From Brachionus koreanus (lineage: Eukaryota; Rotifera; Eurotatoria; Ploima; Brachionidae): a stretch of 32,306 nucleotides of DNA. How positions within the stretch are numbered: the stretch's first letter is position 1; every line of letters starts with the position of its first letter. The stretch is taken from contig PJRA01000005.1 of NCBI GenBank assembly GCA_016987375.1, positions 224,627 to 256,932 of the forward strand. Direction: 5' to 3'. Under the pieces are notes generated by a model. The model searched no databases. It saw nothing but the letters and a program-made list of their open reading frames with translations, and was not told the DNA's origin. A program made the position numbers and the translations under genes. Of this stretch, positions 17,994 through 28,529 are shown in pieces.

Positions 17994-18993
17994 GACATTT
18001 TCATTTTTAAGAAAACATTTCTCAAATCGGTTTTTTGAATCTAATTCAAAGAGAATAACTAAAGGAAAAGGTAAAATTTAATTTCTTCTGAGAATGCTAA
18101 AAAATGCCTAGATCGATAATTTGAAGGAAATAACTGGACTTTAAGAGGGACCGAAACATTAGAGAGAATCATGAGCATTGTGGAATAACCTTGTGATTGG
18201 GAATAACCTTAAAACGTACTCTGTAATTAGAGAACCAACAAGAAGCAAGATTATAACGGGTAAGTCATAATGTTTTGCAAAATTTTCAAATCAAGATTTA
18301 AATATGATCAGAAAATCGGAAAAGGCGGAAATTTTACGAACTAATAAACATATTACTATCTGTATTTTTTAAATTTGGTTCTGGATTAGTGCATTACTTT
18401 GGCTCTCTAGCCCTTCAGGTGCACTTGTTGCCCTTTGAAGTGACTGTCCCCAACCTTTAGTTTTTTTTTGTTTTTATTATTTATACTACCTCTAATATTT
18501 AAATTTTTGAAAATCAAAAAAAAAATTGTAAATAAAAAATATTTTTTGGTTATATTTTTATTTTTTTGTTCTAATTAGTAGATTTGTGTTATTTTTTTCT
18601 AAAAAATAATATTAGATAACAAAATTTGTTCTAAATTCATTATTATAGTTTTTTTTTGCATTATATAAACACAGGTTATAATTATATGCCAAAAATAACG
18701 CACTAATAATTCTATTCCTCAATATTTTTAGAAATGGCAACACTTTCCAATTATAAATTTAAAAATATTGACTTAATAAATTTTTTGTTAAATTAAAAAT
18801 ACTTTGATTCAGCATATTCTTAATATTAAAAGATAAATTGATACTTTTCAAATTTCACTAATTTTTTTTTGCTACTATTAAGCCATTTTTTTTATATTTA
18901 TTTATAGAAACGCAAACCTTGATATTGAGCATTTTTATTTCAAATTGAAAAACAAAGCCTATTTTATTTTACAATTTTAAAATTAACTTTTAG
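17994..18993. other. Spacer upstream of the first GPCR
   Basis: No gene seen. A less AT-rich patch at 18385-18460 ends CTGTCCCCAACCTTTAG, loosely like a hAT terminus. A TATATAAA at 18662-18669 is 325 nt before the GPCR ATG, and ACTTTTAG directly precedes that ATG. A 5'-UTR intron or trans-splice acceptor is therefore possible. Confidence 0.4.
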
Positions 18994-20061
18994 ATGATTC
19001 CAAACCTCACAATTACCAATGTATCAGCTGGAGAAAATCATGTCGAAAAAAATGACTTAATATCAACCTTTATATGCCCAATTTTGGGCGTGTGTGGTTT
19101 TTTTCTTCACTTACTTAGTTTTTTTGTCTATTCAAATCCTAAATTCAAAGAAATGCTCTACAAATACTTGAAGATGGAATCACTATATGTTCTCTTGGAC
19201 TTAATGATTACTTCACTCAAACCAATCTACTTCTGTCGATCATGTAATGTGTCAAAAGCATTTATGGTTCAAATATATTTTATAGGATTCATGGTCTATG
19301 GTGCCAGCATATTAGAACTATCTGCTATTATGAATAGAAATTTATCAACTTTATGCTGTTTAATTTTGCTCCGTGATAAAATATCTAGATTTAGAATTAC
19401 TTTTGCTTTAAATTATTACAAAATTTTAAATTTAATTTTATTTTTTATTAGTGGTCTTATTTTTGTTTACCAAGTTTTTGTGTTTAAAATTGTCAGTGTT
19501 GCAAATGAAAAAGTTTATAAAATAGAAAAAAGTCAATTTTCAAATACAACCATTAAATCTATTCTGGAATTATCTAGCTTTATTTTTCGAGATGGAATAA
19601 ATCTAGCAATTTTGATTTTATTGAATATTTCTATCTTTATTTGCTTTAAAAATGATCTTTCAAAAAAAAAAGCTTTTATTAAATCGAAAAGTTCGACTAA
19701 TGAATTTGAATATGCAAGTGGTGAAAATAGGAGACGAGAAAAAGGAAATAATTATGTTCTGAAAACAAAAAGCTTTCCTAATCGAATTAAGACATGTGAA
19801 AGGAAACAAACAATTATGGTATTTACCACTTGTTTATGCTGTATTGTTGGACGTCTACCAATATTAGCATACTATATATTGAGTAATTTAGATAAAAAGA
19901 AAAGCTACACACAATTTGACAATATAGCCGTTATGTTTGTCTATTTGACATATGTTTTTAATTTTTTTTTGTATTATAAAAGCAATAAGCGTTTTAAGAT
20001 AATTTTAAATCAAATTATATTAGAATTTTTTAGGAAATTTTCTAAAAAATTCAACAACTAA
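18994..20061 (+). CDS. Divergent seven-transmembrane GPCR, single exon
   Basis: 355 aa. Seven hydrophobic segments by eye: about 22-47, 59-80, 90-113, 144-166, 194-218, 272-296 and 308-332, with a basic third intracellular loop of about 55 residues and a basic C-tail. N-glycosylation sites NLT (4-6) and NVS (9-11) lie in the N-terminus, which has no signal peptide. The DRY box at the end of helix 3 is MNR (113-115), keeping only the Arg. Helix 7 has NFFLYY in place of NPxxY. These traits suggest a rhodopsin-like but lineage-specific peptide or chemosensory receptor; the ligand is unknown. The ATG directly follows ACTTTTAG, a possible splice acceptor. A polyadenylation signal AATAAA lies 19 nt after the stop. 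Confidence 0.82.
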   Translation: MIPNLTITNVSAGENHVEKNDLISTFICPILGVCGFFLHLLSFFVYSNPKFKEMLYKYLKMESLYVLLDLMITSLKPIYFCRSCNVSKAFMVQIYFIGFMVYGASILELSAIMNRNLSTLCCLILLRDKISRFRITFALNYYKILNLILFFISGLIFVYQVFVFKIVSVANEKVYKIEKSQFSNTTIKSILELSSFIFRDGINLAILILLNISIFICFKNDLSKKKAFIKSKSSTNEFEYASGENRRREKGNNYVLKTKSFPNRIKTCERKQTIMVFTTCLCCIVGRLPILAYYILSNLDKKKSYTQFDNIAVMFVYLTYVFNFFLYYKSNKRFKIILNQIILEFFRKFSKKFNN

Positions 20062-20080
20062 TTCTATCTGGAAAAAATGT

Positions 20081-20086
20081 AATAAA
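20081..20086 (+). terminator. Polyadenylation signal of the first GPCR
   Basis: AATAAA about 20 nt past the stop at 20061. Confidence 0.5.
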
Positions 20087-20909
20087 AATTAAATTACTTT
20101 TTATTACTTATATTTTGCGCTAATAGTAAATCTTTAGTATTTTATTTTATTTTAGAACATGCAAAAACGAAATTAAAAATTAATCGGTAAATTTTTGTCT
20201 CCCAGACAGTTATTTTAATACTAAATAGAATTCAAATTTTTTTGAAATTGAATCAAGAAACAGTAATTAAATATATTTAAATATTGATTCCTTTTAAATG
20301 TTTATTTTCTAAAATTTCATAAATTTTTTTGATTATTTGAAAAGCTATTTATAAAAAAGAGAGTTAGAAAACGTTCTGTAAAAAGCTTTTTGATTTGCCA
20401 CTATAAAGTAGCTGTTTGATTTTTAAAACGTCTCTATTTATACGGAATACAGATTAAAATTTTTATATATAACATATATATTTTTCAAAAATAGAATTAG
20501 CATTTATATTTACATGATTTTTTAAGAGATTTATTTTATATTAAAAACGATTGAGAAATTTAACTAGTAAAAGTATTAAAAAATAAAACTTATTTTATTT
20601 ATAGCTAATATGAAATCATAAACTTATAATATTAAAAATTTCAACAACAAAAAGATTGATTAGATCTAAAATCTCTTTTACAATATTTGTCTCATATCCA
20701 TTTGTCTCAGTCTTCACATGTTATTCAAGAGTTTTTAAATTTGCATTCTTTAAAATAAAATCTTGCTTGTGAAACATGATTAAAAACTAACATTACCTTT
20801 TAAAAACATTAATCAACTAACATAAAATTTAAGGATAAAAATATCTGTTAAAATTTGAATTGCTTTTTTGGATGATGATGTCAGAGGGTAGTTATATCTT
20901 GGTAGTTTT
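20087..20909. other. Spacer
   Basis: AT-rich. Contains a palindrome AAAAAGCTTTTT near 20381-20392; otherwise nothing seen. Confidence 0.5.
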
Positions 20910-20990
20910 TTAAATATAATCTTCAACAAACTCTTCATCTAATCGTTTTTCACTTTCATTATCATCATTGCATCGTTTAATAACATTTTC
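20910..20990 (-). pseudogene. Short acidic coding-like tail, unknown
   Basis: The minus-strand frame NVIKRCNDDNESEKRLDEEF, ending VEDYI and a stop, is preceded by an in-frame TGA about eight codons further upstream. Composition is protein-like, perhaps the C-terminus of a lost gene or transposase. I do not recognise it. Confidence 0.25.
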
Positions 20991-21088
20991 CAATCCTCAG
21001 GTAGAAACTCCTATTTTAGTACCAAGTGATTCCGGTCAAACGAATTCACTAAACGAAGCCCTTATTAGTCATAAAAAGTTCTTAATCG

Positions 21089-21294
21089 CACTCAAATCAA
21101 TCAATGTCAGATGGTAATGGTAAAGGTAATGTTAGTTGTCAGATACTCAAGACCATATTTTTTGAGTCGCTTATATAATCCTGCAATATGAACACTCAAA
21201 TCAATCAATGTCAGATCTGCGCCTGGGCTAGATCTTGTTGTCAACAAAGCACTTAAGAACTGCCCTAAAGTCTTTTTGAGTCGCTTATATAATC
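21089..21294 (+). repeat. Interleaved duplications at the 5' side of a LINE
   Basis: A 24-bp unit starting CACTCAAATCAATCAATG occurs at 21089-21112 and 21193-21216. A 22-bp unit TTTTTGAGTCGC.. occurs at 21159-21180 and 21273-21294. ACTCAAGACCATATTTTT occurs near 21125 and again near 21521 inside the LINE. The left block is thus a scrambled partial copy of LINE sequence. Confidence 0.75.
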
Positions 21295-22540
21295 TCTTTA
21301 ATGCATCTATTAAAGTTGGGTACATACCAAACGCTCTCAAAATATCGAAAATAATAATGATCCCTATAAAAGAGAAGCCACCAGATGATTTGAACTCATA
21401 TAGACCTATTTCGCTAATAAGTTGTATTTCTAAGCTACTAGAAAAAATTATCAATAACAAGATACAAAAGAAAACAACATTTTACCGACGAGTCAATCTG
21501 GCTTTAGAAAAAAAATGAGCACTCAAGACCATATTTTTAGACTAAGTTATTTCCAGCTTTAAAAAAAATACTTCACGGGCGCTGTATTATTCGATCTTAA
21601 AAAGCCTTTGACAAGGCATCGCATCAAGGCATTCTCTAAAAAATTCAAAAACTTGGTCTCAACCACTACCTTTTAATTTGGATCAAACAATTTTTAACCA
21701 ATAGGAAATTTCTTGTATCAGTTAATAATTCATTTTCGGATGAATTTCCTATTTTAAATGGAGTGCCAAAAATAGCTGTTTATCACCAACTTTATTCGTG
21801 TTATTTTTTAGCGACATTGCCGAAGTTATTCCAAAAAAAGTCGAAAAAGCTCTTTTTGTAGACGATTTATGTATTTGTTTCTCGAGTGCTTCCTTAAAAG
21901 ACATTGAAAAAACACTCAATCGAGTAATAAATTTCATCTCCATTTACTGCAAAAAATGGGGTTTAGTCATCAATTCAAGCAAAATAATTCATATCGTGTT
22001 CACAACAGCAGGTCATCGTTCTAACTATGAATCGAAATACGGACTTAAACTCATCCTAGACGGAACTTTAATTCCACTTGAACCATAACCGACTTTTCTA
22101 GGTATCCAATTTGGCCCGAAGCTCTGCTTTAAAAAACTATTTGAAAGCCTCACCTCAAGAGCCACGTCAAAAATAAACTTAATCAGTAGAGTTAGAGGCT
22201 TGAAACTAAAAAATGGCATCGAACTTTGCAGAATTATTTACAAGAATTTTATTCGTTCAATTTTTGATTACGCTTTTATTCCTCTGTCTAGTGCAACCCA
22301 GAAAATTTTACCATAAGTTCAAAAACTTCAAACCAAAGCCCTCAGACACATTAAGTTCTTTCCGATCAGGACAAGAATAACCCACATTCACGAAAAGTTA
22401 CGGATCGAGCTTACATCAAATAGAATTCATTCACTTCTCAAAAGTTTTTTCATCAGACGCGAAAACCATGCACAGCTAAACTTAGATCTTAACGAATTAA
22501 TGTTGCACGAAACAAATAACAGTCCCAAATTTAGTTCATA
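21190..22540 (+). pseudogene. Decayed LINE reverse transcriptase (RT core and thumb)
   Basis: From 21193 the frame reads LKSINVRSAPGLDLVVNKAL and SRLYNLFNASIKVGYIPNAL, then NSYRPISLISCISKLLEKII, the finger/palm start of non-LTR RTs. A frameshift near 21470 leads to SQSGFRKK and LFDLKKAFDK-like palm sequence (21570-21620), then NGVP near 21760. After another shift comes the active site LFVDDLCICF (about 21855-21885), where FVDD takes the place of the usual YADD/FADD. Thumb-like sequence follows (IRSIFDYAF, KLQTKALRHIKF) up to about 22540. There are at least three frameshifts or stops. No endonuclease domain is in the window, and the 5' side is rearranged. Confidence 0.85.
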
Positions 22541-24024
22541 GTTCTAAAACTTTAATATTTTCCTAAATGGAAGATAGTTTTGGGTCAATACGCTTAACCA
22601 ACAGCTACCGCTAATCTTTATATTTATTTATGTTTTTCATGTTTTTTATTTTATCTTTGATTTTTATTCTAAACACATTTAAACAATTTTTGATCTTTTT
22701 TTAATAATCGTTAGGCTTAAAAGAAGGACTTATATATATATATATTATAACAAGCTTTTATGAAATTCAAATATAAACTATACAAAAATTCTTTTTTTTT
22801 TGATGAATTAAATTTGAATAAAATAAAATATCTAAAAAAAATACTGATAAAACGTTTGTTGGGCCTTCTTTATATAAAATAAAATTTTAACTTAGATAAG
22901 TAAAATCAATGAATCAAAACAAAATCTTATTGATGCCTTATTTTTTGTCCTTTTTTTTTGGATAAGAAAAATATTTTAAGTAAAAAAGGTATGCTTAAAC
23001 GTTGAAAACTTCAACACTAATCTTTTGATCACTAAGGCATCCATCAATCTTAAATTAAAATATTCAAATATCTTTTGTACACTTTTTAATTTGGCCATTG
23101 GTTTAATTATACTATTTTTTTTTAAATATTATTCAAATTCCTTTACTCGTTTTTCTTTAGTTTCTTTTTTCAATCAAGCAGATTTCAAAAATTGTAGTAT
23201 AAAGGACATTTGTAAGAGAAAGAAATCCTTTCAACAATTCTATTTTACAGATTTAGATTTCACCGCGAATTTTTAACTTTGTGAGATCTATTATCAATAT
23301 AGTTTGACAGAAGGTACAAAAAAGAATTATCAAAACCACACTGGAAGAGTTTTAAAAGTAACATAAATTGATCAATGTTTTTAAATTAAGGATTTATAAT
23401 AAAAAATTTTTATCTGATATTTTTAAAAACAAAACAATTATTAAAGAGCTCATATAGTAATGGAACCGAAAATTGGTTAAGATTTTGAATAATTTCCAGA
23501 TTCCAACAAATCCAGGAGAGCCTGATGAAGGGAGTTCGTCAATACAGTATTTTCAATTTAATCCTAAGAGAATTCACAAAATGAAAATCCGGGACTGAAT
23601 AGAGTTTCATTGAATTTTAATTCTCTAAAAGTATCAAAGATGTATTTAGCTGAGTCAATCTCATTGAACCAAGAGGATTCAATAGAAGCAAAGCAATTAT
23701 TAAACAACTTTTTTAATTTTAACTGAAATAAAAATGATTTTTAATATAAAAATTTTAAAAATTTTATTCTAAAAATTTTTTAAAAAATATTTGCTTCGAG
23801 TCGAATAGATCTTTGGTATTTTATTAAGATTAAATAGAAAAAATTTTTCCTAAAAAATGTTCTCTAAAACAAAATGAAAAAAAAAATTGCAAAATTCTGA
23901 GATAATTTTAATTGAAAAATGGGCATATCATTAAATAATTCATTTACATGTGTAATTGTGAGCTTCCGAGAACTATTCTAATCTCTTTTTTCCGGAAATA
24001 AAAAAATAGCGTCATTAACTAAAT
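22541..24024. other. Spacer between LINE and second GPCR
   Basis: Contains a (TA)n run at about 22730-22746, possibly the LINE's 3' tail, following CTTAAAAGAAGGAC. The open frame 23025-23276 (83 codons, with the hydrophobic stretch FNLAIGLIILFFF) has no support beyond being open. Nothing else identified. Confidence 0.4.
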
Positions 24025-24031
24025 TATAAAA
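24025..24031 (+). promoter_or_regulatory. Candidate TATA box of the second GPCR
   Basis: TATAAAA lies 58 nt before the ATG at 24083; a second TATAAAA at 24048 is too close to leave a normal 5' UTR. The spacing resembles that of the other TATA boxes in the window. Confidence 0.4.
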
Positions 24032-24082
24032 TATCAAGGATTGCAATTATAAAACAAAAAATATAAACATAAAAATTTAGTC

Positions 24083-25150
24083 ATGATAGCTGATTTCGAA
24101 AATAAATCATTTAACATGAGAGTTGATCAAACAAATAATATGAGCACTAATGTAACAAGAAACATTGGCTTGCTGATATGGCGGTCTAACCTGAACGACA
24201 CCATAATCATAATATCCACTTTTGTCCTAATACCAATTGGAATAATGCTTAATTTAACCCAAATGTTGATTTTACTACGCAAGAGATTTCTTTTAAGTGT
24301 GATGGCCATGTATTACCAATTGATTTCAATTTACAACATTTTCATACTTGTAGTAACATGGTTTCACTTCATGTCAAAGTCTGATCTGACCAAAATTGAC
24401 TTTATAACTGATGTTGGATGCAAATTATTATCTTTTTTTTTTCGTTTAGCTTATCAGATATGCTCATGGCTAAATGTGCTAGTCACTCTTGACCGTTTGA
24501 TATTCATTGTGTTCTCCACTAAATTCAAATTCTGGCGCAGTAAAAGAAACATACTAATTCTATTTTTTTCTTCACACATTATTTTCTTAGTAGTAAACAT
24601 TCCAAATTTTTATTTCAACGCAATAAGCCGCACTACCAATATATCAAATCGAACTTTTCAGACAAAAACATGCTCTTCATCTTTGGAAATGTTCATTCTG
24701 AGATCGGTTACTTCTCAAGTGGCTGGTGTTTATGTGCCATTTACTTTGATGGTCATTTTAAATGTTTTACTCATTTACAAAGTTGTACAATCAAGAAAAA
24801 ATTTCAAGCAAAATAGTCAAATGGGAAAAGACACAAATTTTGCGTTTACTCTCATCGGCTCCAACATAGCTTTCTTAGTTCTAATGTCTCCATTTTCGGT
24901 CTATACAGCCATTTTAAGTTCTTATGTGAATGAGGATGAAGTAGTTCTCAGACCGACCTTAAATGCTTATCTATCACTATTCGACACTTCAACACGATCT
25001 ATTTATTGCATTAATTATTCATTGTCTTTTATAATCCAAATTATTTGCAATAAGCTCTTTAGAAAGGAACTAATTGTCATTTGCTACGAGCTACGATCTG
25101 TTATCACTGGTGCACCCAAAGTATCAGTTACTATTTCATCAAATTCATAA
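24083..25150 (+). CDS. Rhodopsin-like GPCR, single exon, probable peptide receptor
   Basis: 355 aa. The N-terminus of about 38 residues has N-glycosylation sites NKS (7) and NVT (23) and others. Seven helices by eye: about 40-65, 74-97, 115-144, 156-178, 212-235, 253-278 and 294-322. Class A hallmarks are partly kept: Asn57 in helix 1, Cys113 before helix 3 paired with Cys197 in extracellular loop 2, LDRL (136-139) for DRY, Pro219 in helix 5 and Pro270 in helix 6 (LMSPF). Helix 7 has NYSLSFI instead of NPxxY, followed by a basic helix 8 (NKLFRKE). The family resembles orphan FMRFamide/neuropeptide-type receptors of small invertebrates; the ligand is unknown. Met12 or Met20 could also be the start. 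Confidence 0.88.
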   Translation: MIADFENKSFNMRVDQTNNMSTNVTRNIGLLIWRSNLNDTIIIISTFVLIPIGIMLNLTQMLILLRKRFLLSVMAMYYQLISIYNIFILVVTWFHFMSKSDLTKIDFITDVGCKLLSFFFRLAYQICSWLNVLVTLDRLIFIVFSTKFKFWRSKRNILILFFSSHIIFLVVNIPNFYFNAISRTTNISNRTFQTKTCSSSLEMFILRSVTSQVAGVYVPFTLMVILNVLLIYKVVQSRKNFKQNSQMGKDTNFAFTLIGSNIAFLVLMSPFSVYTAILSSYVNEDEVVLRPTLNAYLSLFDTSTRSIYCINYSLSFIIQIICNKLFRKELIVICYELRSVITGAPKVSVTISSNS

Positions 25151-25219
25151 ATGCCAAATTTATGCTTATTTAAAAATATTGTTAAAGCTTTCTAAAATTT
25201 GCTAGTTTGCTAATTTTTT

Positions 25220-25225
25220 AATAAA
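25220..25225 (+). terminator. Polyadenylation signal of the second GPCR
   Basis: AATAAA 70 nt past the stop at 25150. Confidence 0.45.
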
Positions 25226-25310
25226 TTTATTTTCAATTAGATCATTTTTTATTTATTATTAAAAAAAAATTAAAGATTTTAGATAAAAAACAAAAATATT
25301 TTTATTTTAT

Positions 25311-25364
25311 GGTTCAAGAAATGCACTATTTTTGAGTTTTACTTTTATTTGCATTTCTTGAACC
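25311..25364. repeat. 15-bp perfect inverted repeat
   Basis: GGTTCAAGAAATGCA (25311-25325) and its exact inverse (25350-25364) are separated by 24 nt, in the 3' flank of the second GPCR. It could be a transcript hairpin or a small inverted-repeat remnant. Confidence 0.75.
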
Positions 25365-26290
25365 TCTTGTTCAATTCCAATTAAATTAATGAGCGATAAT
25401 TAAAGTCTTAAATTTAAAATACTTTATATCATGTCTTAAATACTGAAATGAGAATTAAATTACTAACATTTTTTTTTTGACTCTTTATGTTACCTTTCAT
25501 AAAAATAAAAATATTTTGCAGCAAAAATTAATTCTGATTTTAGATTTCTTACTAAAAAAAATTTCAAAAATTATTAAGTTTACTAAACTAAAAAACTTAA
25601 AGTTTTCATTTTAATAAATTTATTTTAGAATTCAATAAACATAGAGTTAAGCATATTATATTTTAAATAGCATTCAATTCTGTTTATTTTAACATATAAT
25701 AGACTTAAAGTTTTTGGGTTGCAAGGATGCTAAAATCAAAAATGTCCAACTTTTTTATGACAACAATATTTTATGACTCAAAATAATGTTTTTATCATTT
25801 AAAAACCATCTTCAAAGGCAGAAAATTGATTGTAAATTAAATTAAATCTCACTTATTAGTTTTACAAGATTGTGAAGACTTGTTGAAAAAGTGTTTGGAA
25901 CATGGTAGCTTCATAATTAAATATTGAAAACCATGATTCTTAATATAATCCATCATAAAAGCTTTATTACCATATAAATTTTAATAATCATAATTTTTAA
26001 AATATTTTAAATCAACTTTTCGCTGTCGGCTGTCGCAACAAAAAATAACTTTGATCTACTAAAAAAAGCTTTCCCTTTTTGGTTTTTTTCTCGGATAATC
26101 TTCTTTTCACTCTTTAAACCTGTACCATTTAAATTTGAAACATAAACATAAAAAACAATAAATAAATTATAAATAAATTTTGTAAGATTTAACAAAAATG
26201 CAATTTGAGTCATCTAATCAATCGAATGATTTCAATGATTGAAAGAATCTTGTAAAATAAAAATGGTGCTACAGATAAATAGCATCAACA
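25365..26290. other. Spacer
   Basis: AT-rich; no gene seen. The minus frame 26007-26213 is not convincing. Confidence 0.5.
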
Positions 26291-26545
26291 GAACTGATTC
26301 AATATTTAAATAGACCACGAGTTGAAAATCTCCCAGATTTTGATACGTTTAAATGGTGGTCGAAATAAAATTATAAGTACATGAAAAAAATTGCAAAAGA
26401 TTATTTAAGTATTAGTCCAACCAGTGTTCCATCAGAAAAAACATTTTCAGCAGCTGGTTTAACAATCACAGAGTATAGAACTTCTCTAAGTCTAAAAAAT
26501 GTCAAAAATTTGGTCTGTTTAAATTCTTGGTCAGGCAATTTATAA
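26291..26545 (+). pseudogene. hAT transposase C-terminal (dimerisation) relic
   Basis: A single frame with one in-frame TAA reads ELIQYLNRPRVENLPDFDTF, then KWWSK, the stop, IAKDYLSISPTSVPSEKTFS and AAGLTITEYRTSLS, ending LVCLNSW. This is the canonical hAT C-terminal dimerisation region, with the usual pattern WW..N..YP.L...A.DYL.I.ATS.PSER.FS.AG. Only the last about 85 residues are present. The subterminal repeats at 26744-26831 lie where the element's 3' end should be. Confidence 0.85.
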
Positions 26546-26743
26546 TAAAACATAATCATATAGATTTTCTGATTTTTTTACAAAAATTTTTTTAATTTAA
26601 CTTCGATTTTTTAAATTACAAATTTATTTAATAAAATATTTTTAAAAAAAATTTGCAACAGATTTTTCTTAGTATCTACTAAAAAATTTCAAATGAACAA
26701 GAATAACAAGAATTCAATAAACAGCAGGGAAAAAATCAATCAC

Positions 26744-26841
26744 AAAACCGGTTTTACCGAACTGGTTTTGAAATGAAATCGGTTCATAAAACTGGTTTCG
26801 AAAACAGAACCGGTTTTACAGAACCGTTCTACCAGGCCTAG
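26744..26841 (+). repeat. AACCGGTT subterminal repeats and likely 3' end of the hAT relic
   Basis: Six variants of (A)AACCGGTTTT occur in about 87 bp, the first a perfect palindrome AAAACCGGTTTT (26744-26755) and the last GAACCGTTCT. They run into ACCAGGCCTAG at 26831-26841. CCGGTT-rich subterminal repeats followed by a CC(A/C)GGC-type end are common in hAT elements. The matching left end was not found. Confidence 0.6.
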
Positions 26842-28100
26842 TTAAAACGTTTAAAACTAATGCCTCAAAAAAAAAACAAGAATACAAAAATTGATAAAAG
26901 CTGAGCATGTTTGAAAGGAAGGTTGTACAAAAACCTTGTTTATATAAAATCTATTCATATTTAAAGTCAAATTTTCATATTTTATAAAGTAATGTTTTTT
27001 GTCGAATGAAGAAGTTTATTTTTTTGCCATAAAATATGTTTTCTTCAATTATATTTAGTTAGTTTATTCTATTTTCTTAAATTTAGATTTAGAACAAAAT
27101 TTAAAATTTTGGAGAATTTATTGAAATTAAATTTAGTGTTAATTTTTTTTTTGTTTTTTTTTTTAATCTTGAAAATCTATATTAATAGATTAGGAAACAA
27201 TTATAATAATAAAATTTTTGGATAGACAGGAAACATTTCAGTAATTGATTATATTTAAATATATTCGATTACATAAACACTTTTCCTGAGAAATTAGTTA
27301 ATTAGTTTTTCTAATTAAGTTCCTTTAACAAATAATTTAAAATTTCAATTAGGCATTTTTTTTTGATAATTGTTCCATAATTAAAAATGACAGAGAAGTC
27401 CAGTGAATAGTGTGACTCTTGGAATTAGATTTGCCAGCATTCTTTGAACTTGTTCCAGCTTTTAGGATCGAATACTTTTGACAGTAAATGCAGAAAATGC
27501 ACTGATTCTTCCAATGAAAATTTCTTTTAACCATCAAAATTATTTCTTATTAAAAAATTAATTCATTTATAACTTAATTATTTTGCTTACTTCTAATTTA
27601 TTTTTCCAAACAAAATTTTTTTCCCAATTTTTAACCAAAAGATCAAAAGCTTAATAGATGTAGAGGACAATCATCTAGACAACAACTAGACCTGCATTAG
27701 AAGTGAAAATAATGAAGACTTTGCAGTGAATTAAGATACAACTAATACCAAATCGAAAATCAGTAAATCTTGAACATTTTTCTCGGAATGAAATGGCAAT
27801 TAACATGATTAAACCTAACCAAGCTTCTCAAACAATTATAATTTAATGTATAGGTTCTCTGTTGTTGAAGAACTCGCTGCATTGGTTTGATTTCTCTTCT
27901 AATATTTGTAGAATAAATCTCTCGAGTGTTTTTTGATCATGTTTTGTGAATAAACTCCAAAAGGATACCGGTAGCTATTAAATAAATTGAGATTTAATTT
28001 TAGAAAAATTTATTTTTAATTTTTTATTTGTTTTATCTGTTAAAAAAAATAAAAAATTTTTGAAAAAAAACCTTTTGTTTGAAGTTTGAAGTTAACCTAA
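26842..28100. other. Spacer with a possible BED-finger scrap
   Basis: Mostly AT-rich. The minus frame at 27349-27537 contains CIFCIYCQKYSILKAGTSSK and a SHTIHW further on, loosely like the CxxC...HxxxH of the BED finger at the start of hAT transposases. It lies on the wrong side of the minus-strand relic at 28101-28295 to be the same copy. Nothing else identified. Confidence 0.3.
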
Positions 28101-28295
28101 CTACTTAGCTAACTTGTTTGAAGATCCAACATTGAATATTCTCTCGACAGGTGAACTTGAGGTTGGAACTGCTAAAATGGAATTGGCAAATTTAGCTAGT
28201 TCATTCCAATTTATTTCATTTGGTCTCCAAAATTTTTCATTTAAATTATCTGAAATATAGTCAAAAATAGATAATTTATTTACAATATGAAACAT
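28101..28295 (-). pseudogene. hAT transposase C-terminal relic (second copy, minus strand)
   Basis: Contains EKFWRPNEINWNELAKFANS and ILAVPTSSSPVERIFNVGSS, matching W...YP.LA.LA..IL.IP.TSA.SERVFS. It ends in a stop 19 codons after ERIF. Only this domain is visible. Its sequence differs clearly from the copy at 26291-26545, so it comes from another hAT lineage. Confidence 0.7.
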
Positions 28296-28529
28296 GTAAG
28301 ATACATTAAGTCTATTTAACTAGAATTTTATTACTAATTCAGTGTTTTTTATTAGATAAAATTATATTTCAACTTAAATAGCTAATTACGTTGTACTTAG
28401 TATTAGCTTTTAAATTCAAAATAGCCTAAAGTTTAACTAAACTTTTATCTACTTGTTGAAGAATTAAAGAACGTTGCAATAATCGGCTAAATCTAATTAA
28501 GATGGGTAACAATTATATTTTACCATCTC

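Noticed and set aside
18385..18460. Possible hAT terminus (CTGTCCCCAACCTTTAG)
   Set aside because: Only a loose match to hAT ends, with no partner end, no duplication and no coding sequence nearby.
22025..22219. Minus-strand frame of 64 codons
   Set aside because: Antisense to the LINE RT thumb region; no independent support.
23025..23276. 83-codon frame with a hydrophobic segment
   Set aside because: No start in good context, no promoter, no recognisable domain; AT-rich DNA gives Phe/Leu/Ile-rich frames by chance.
24127..24309. Minus-strand frame of 60 codons
   Set aside because: Shadow of the second GPCR coding sequence.
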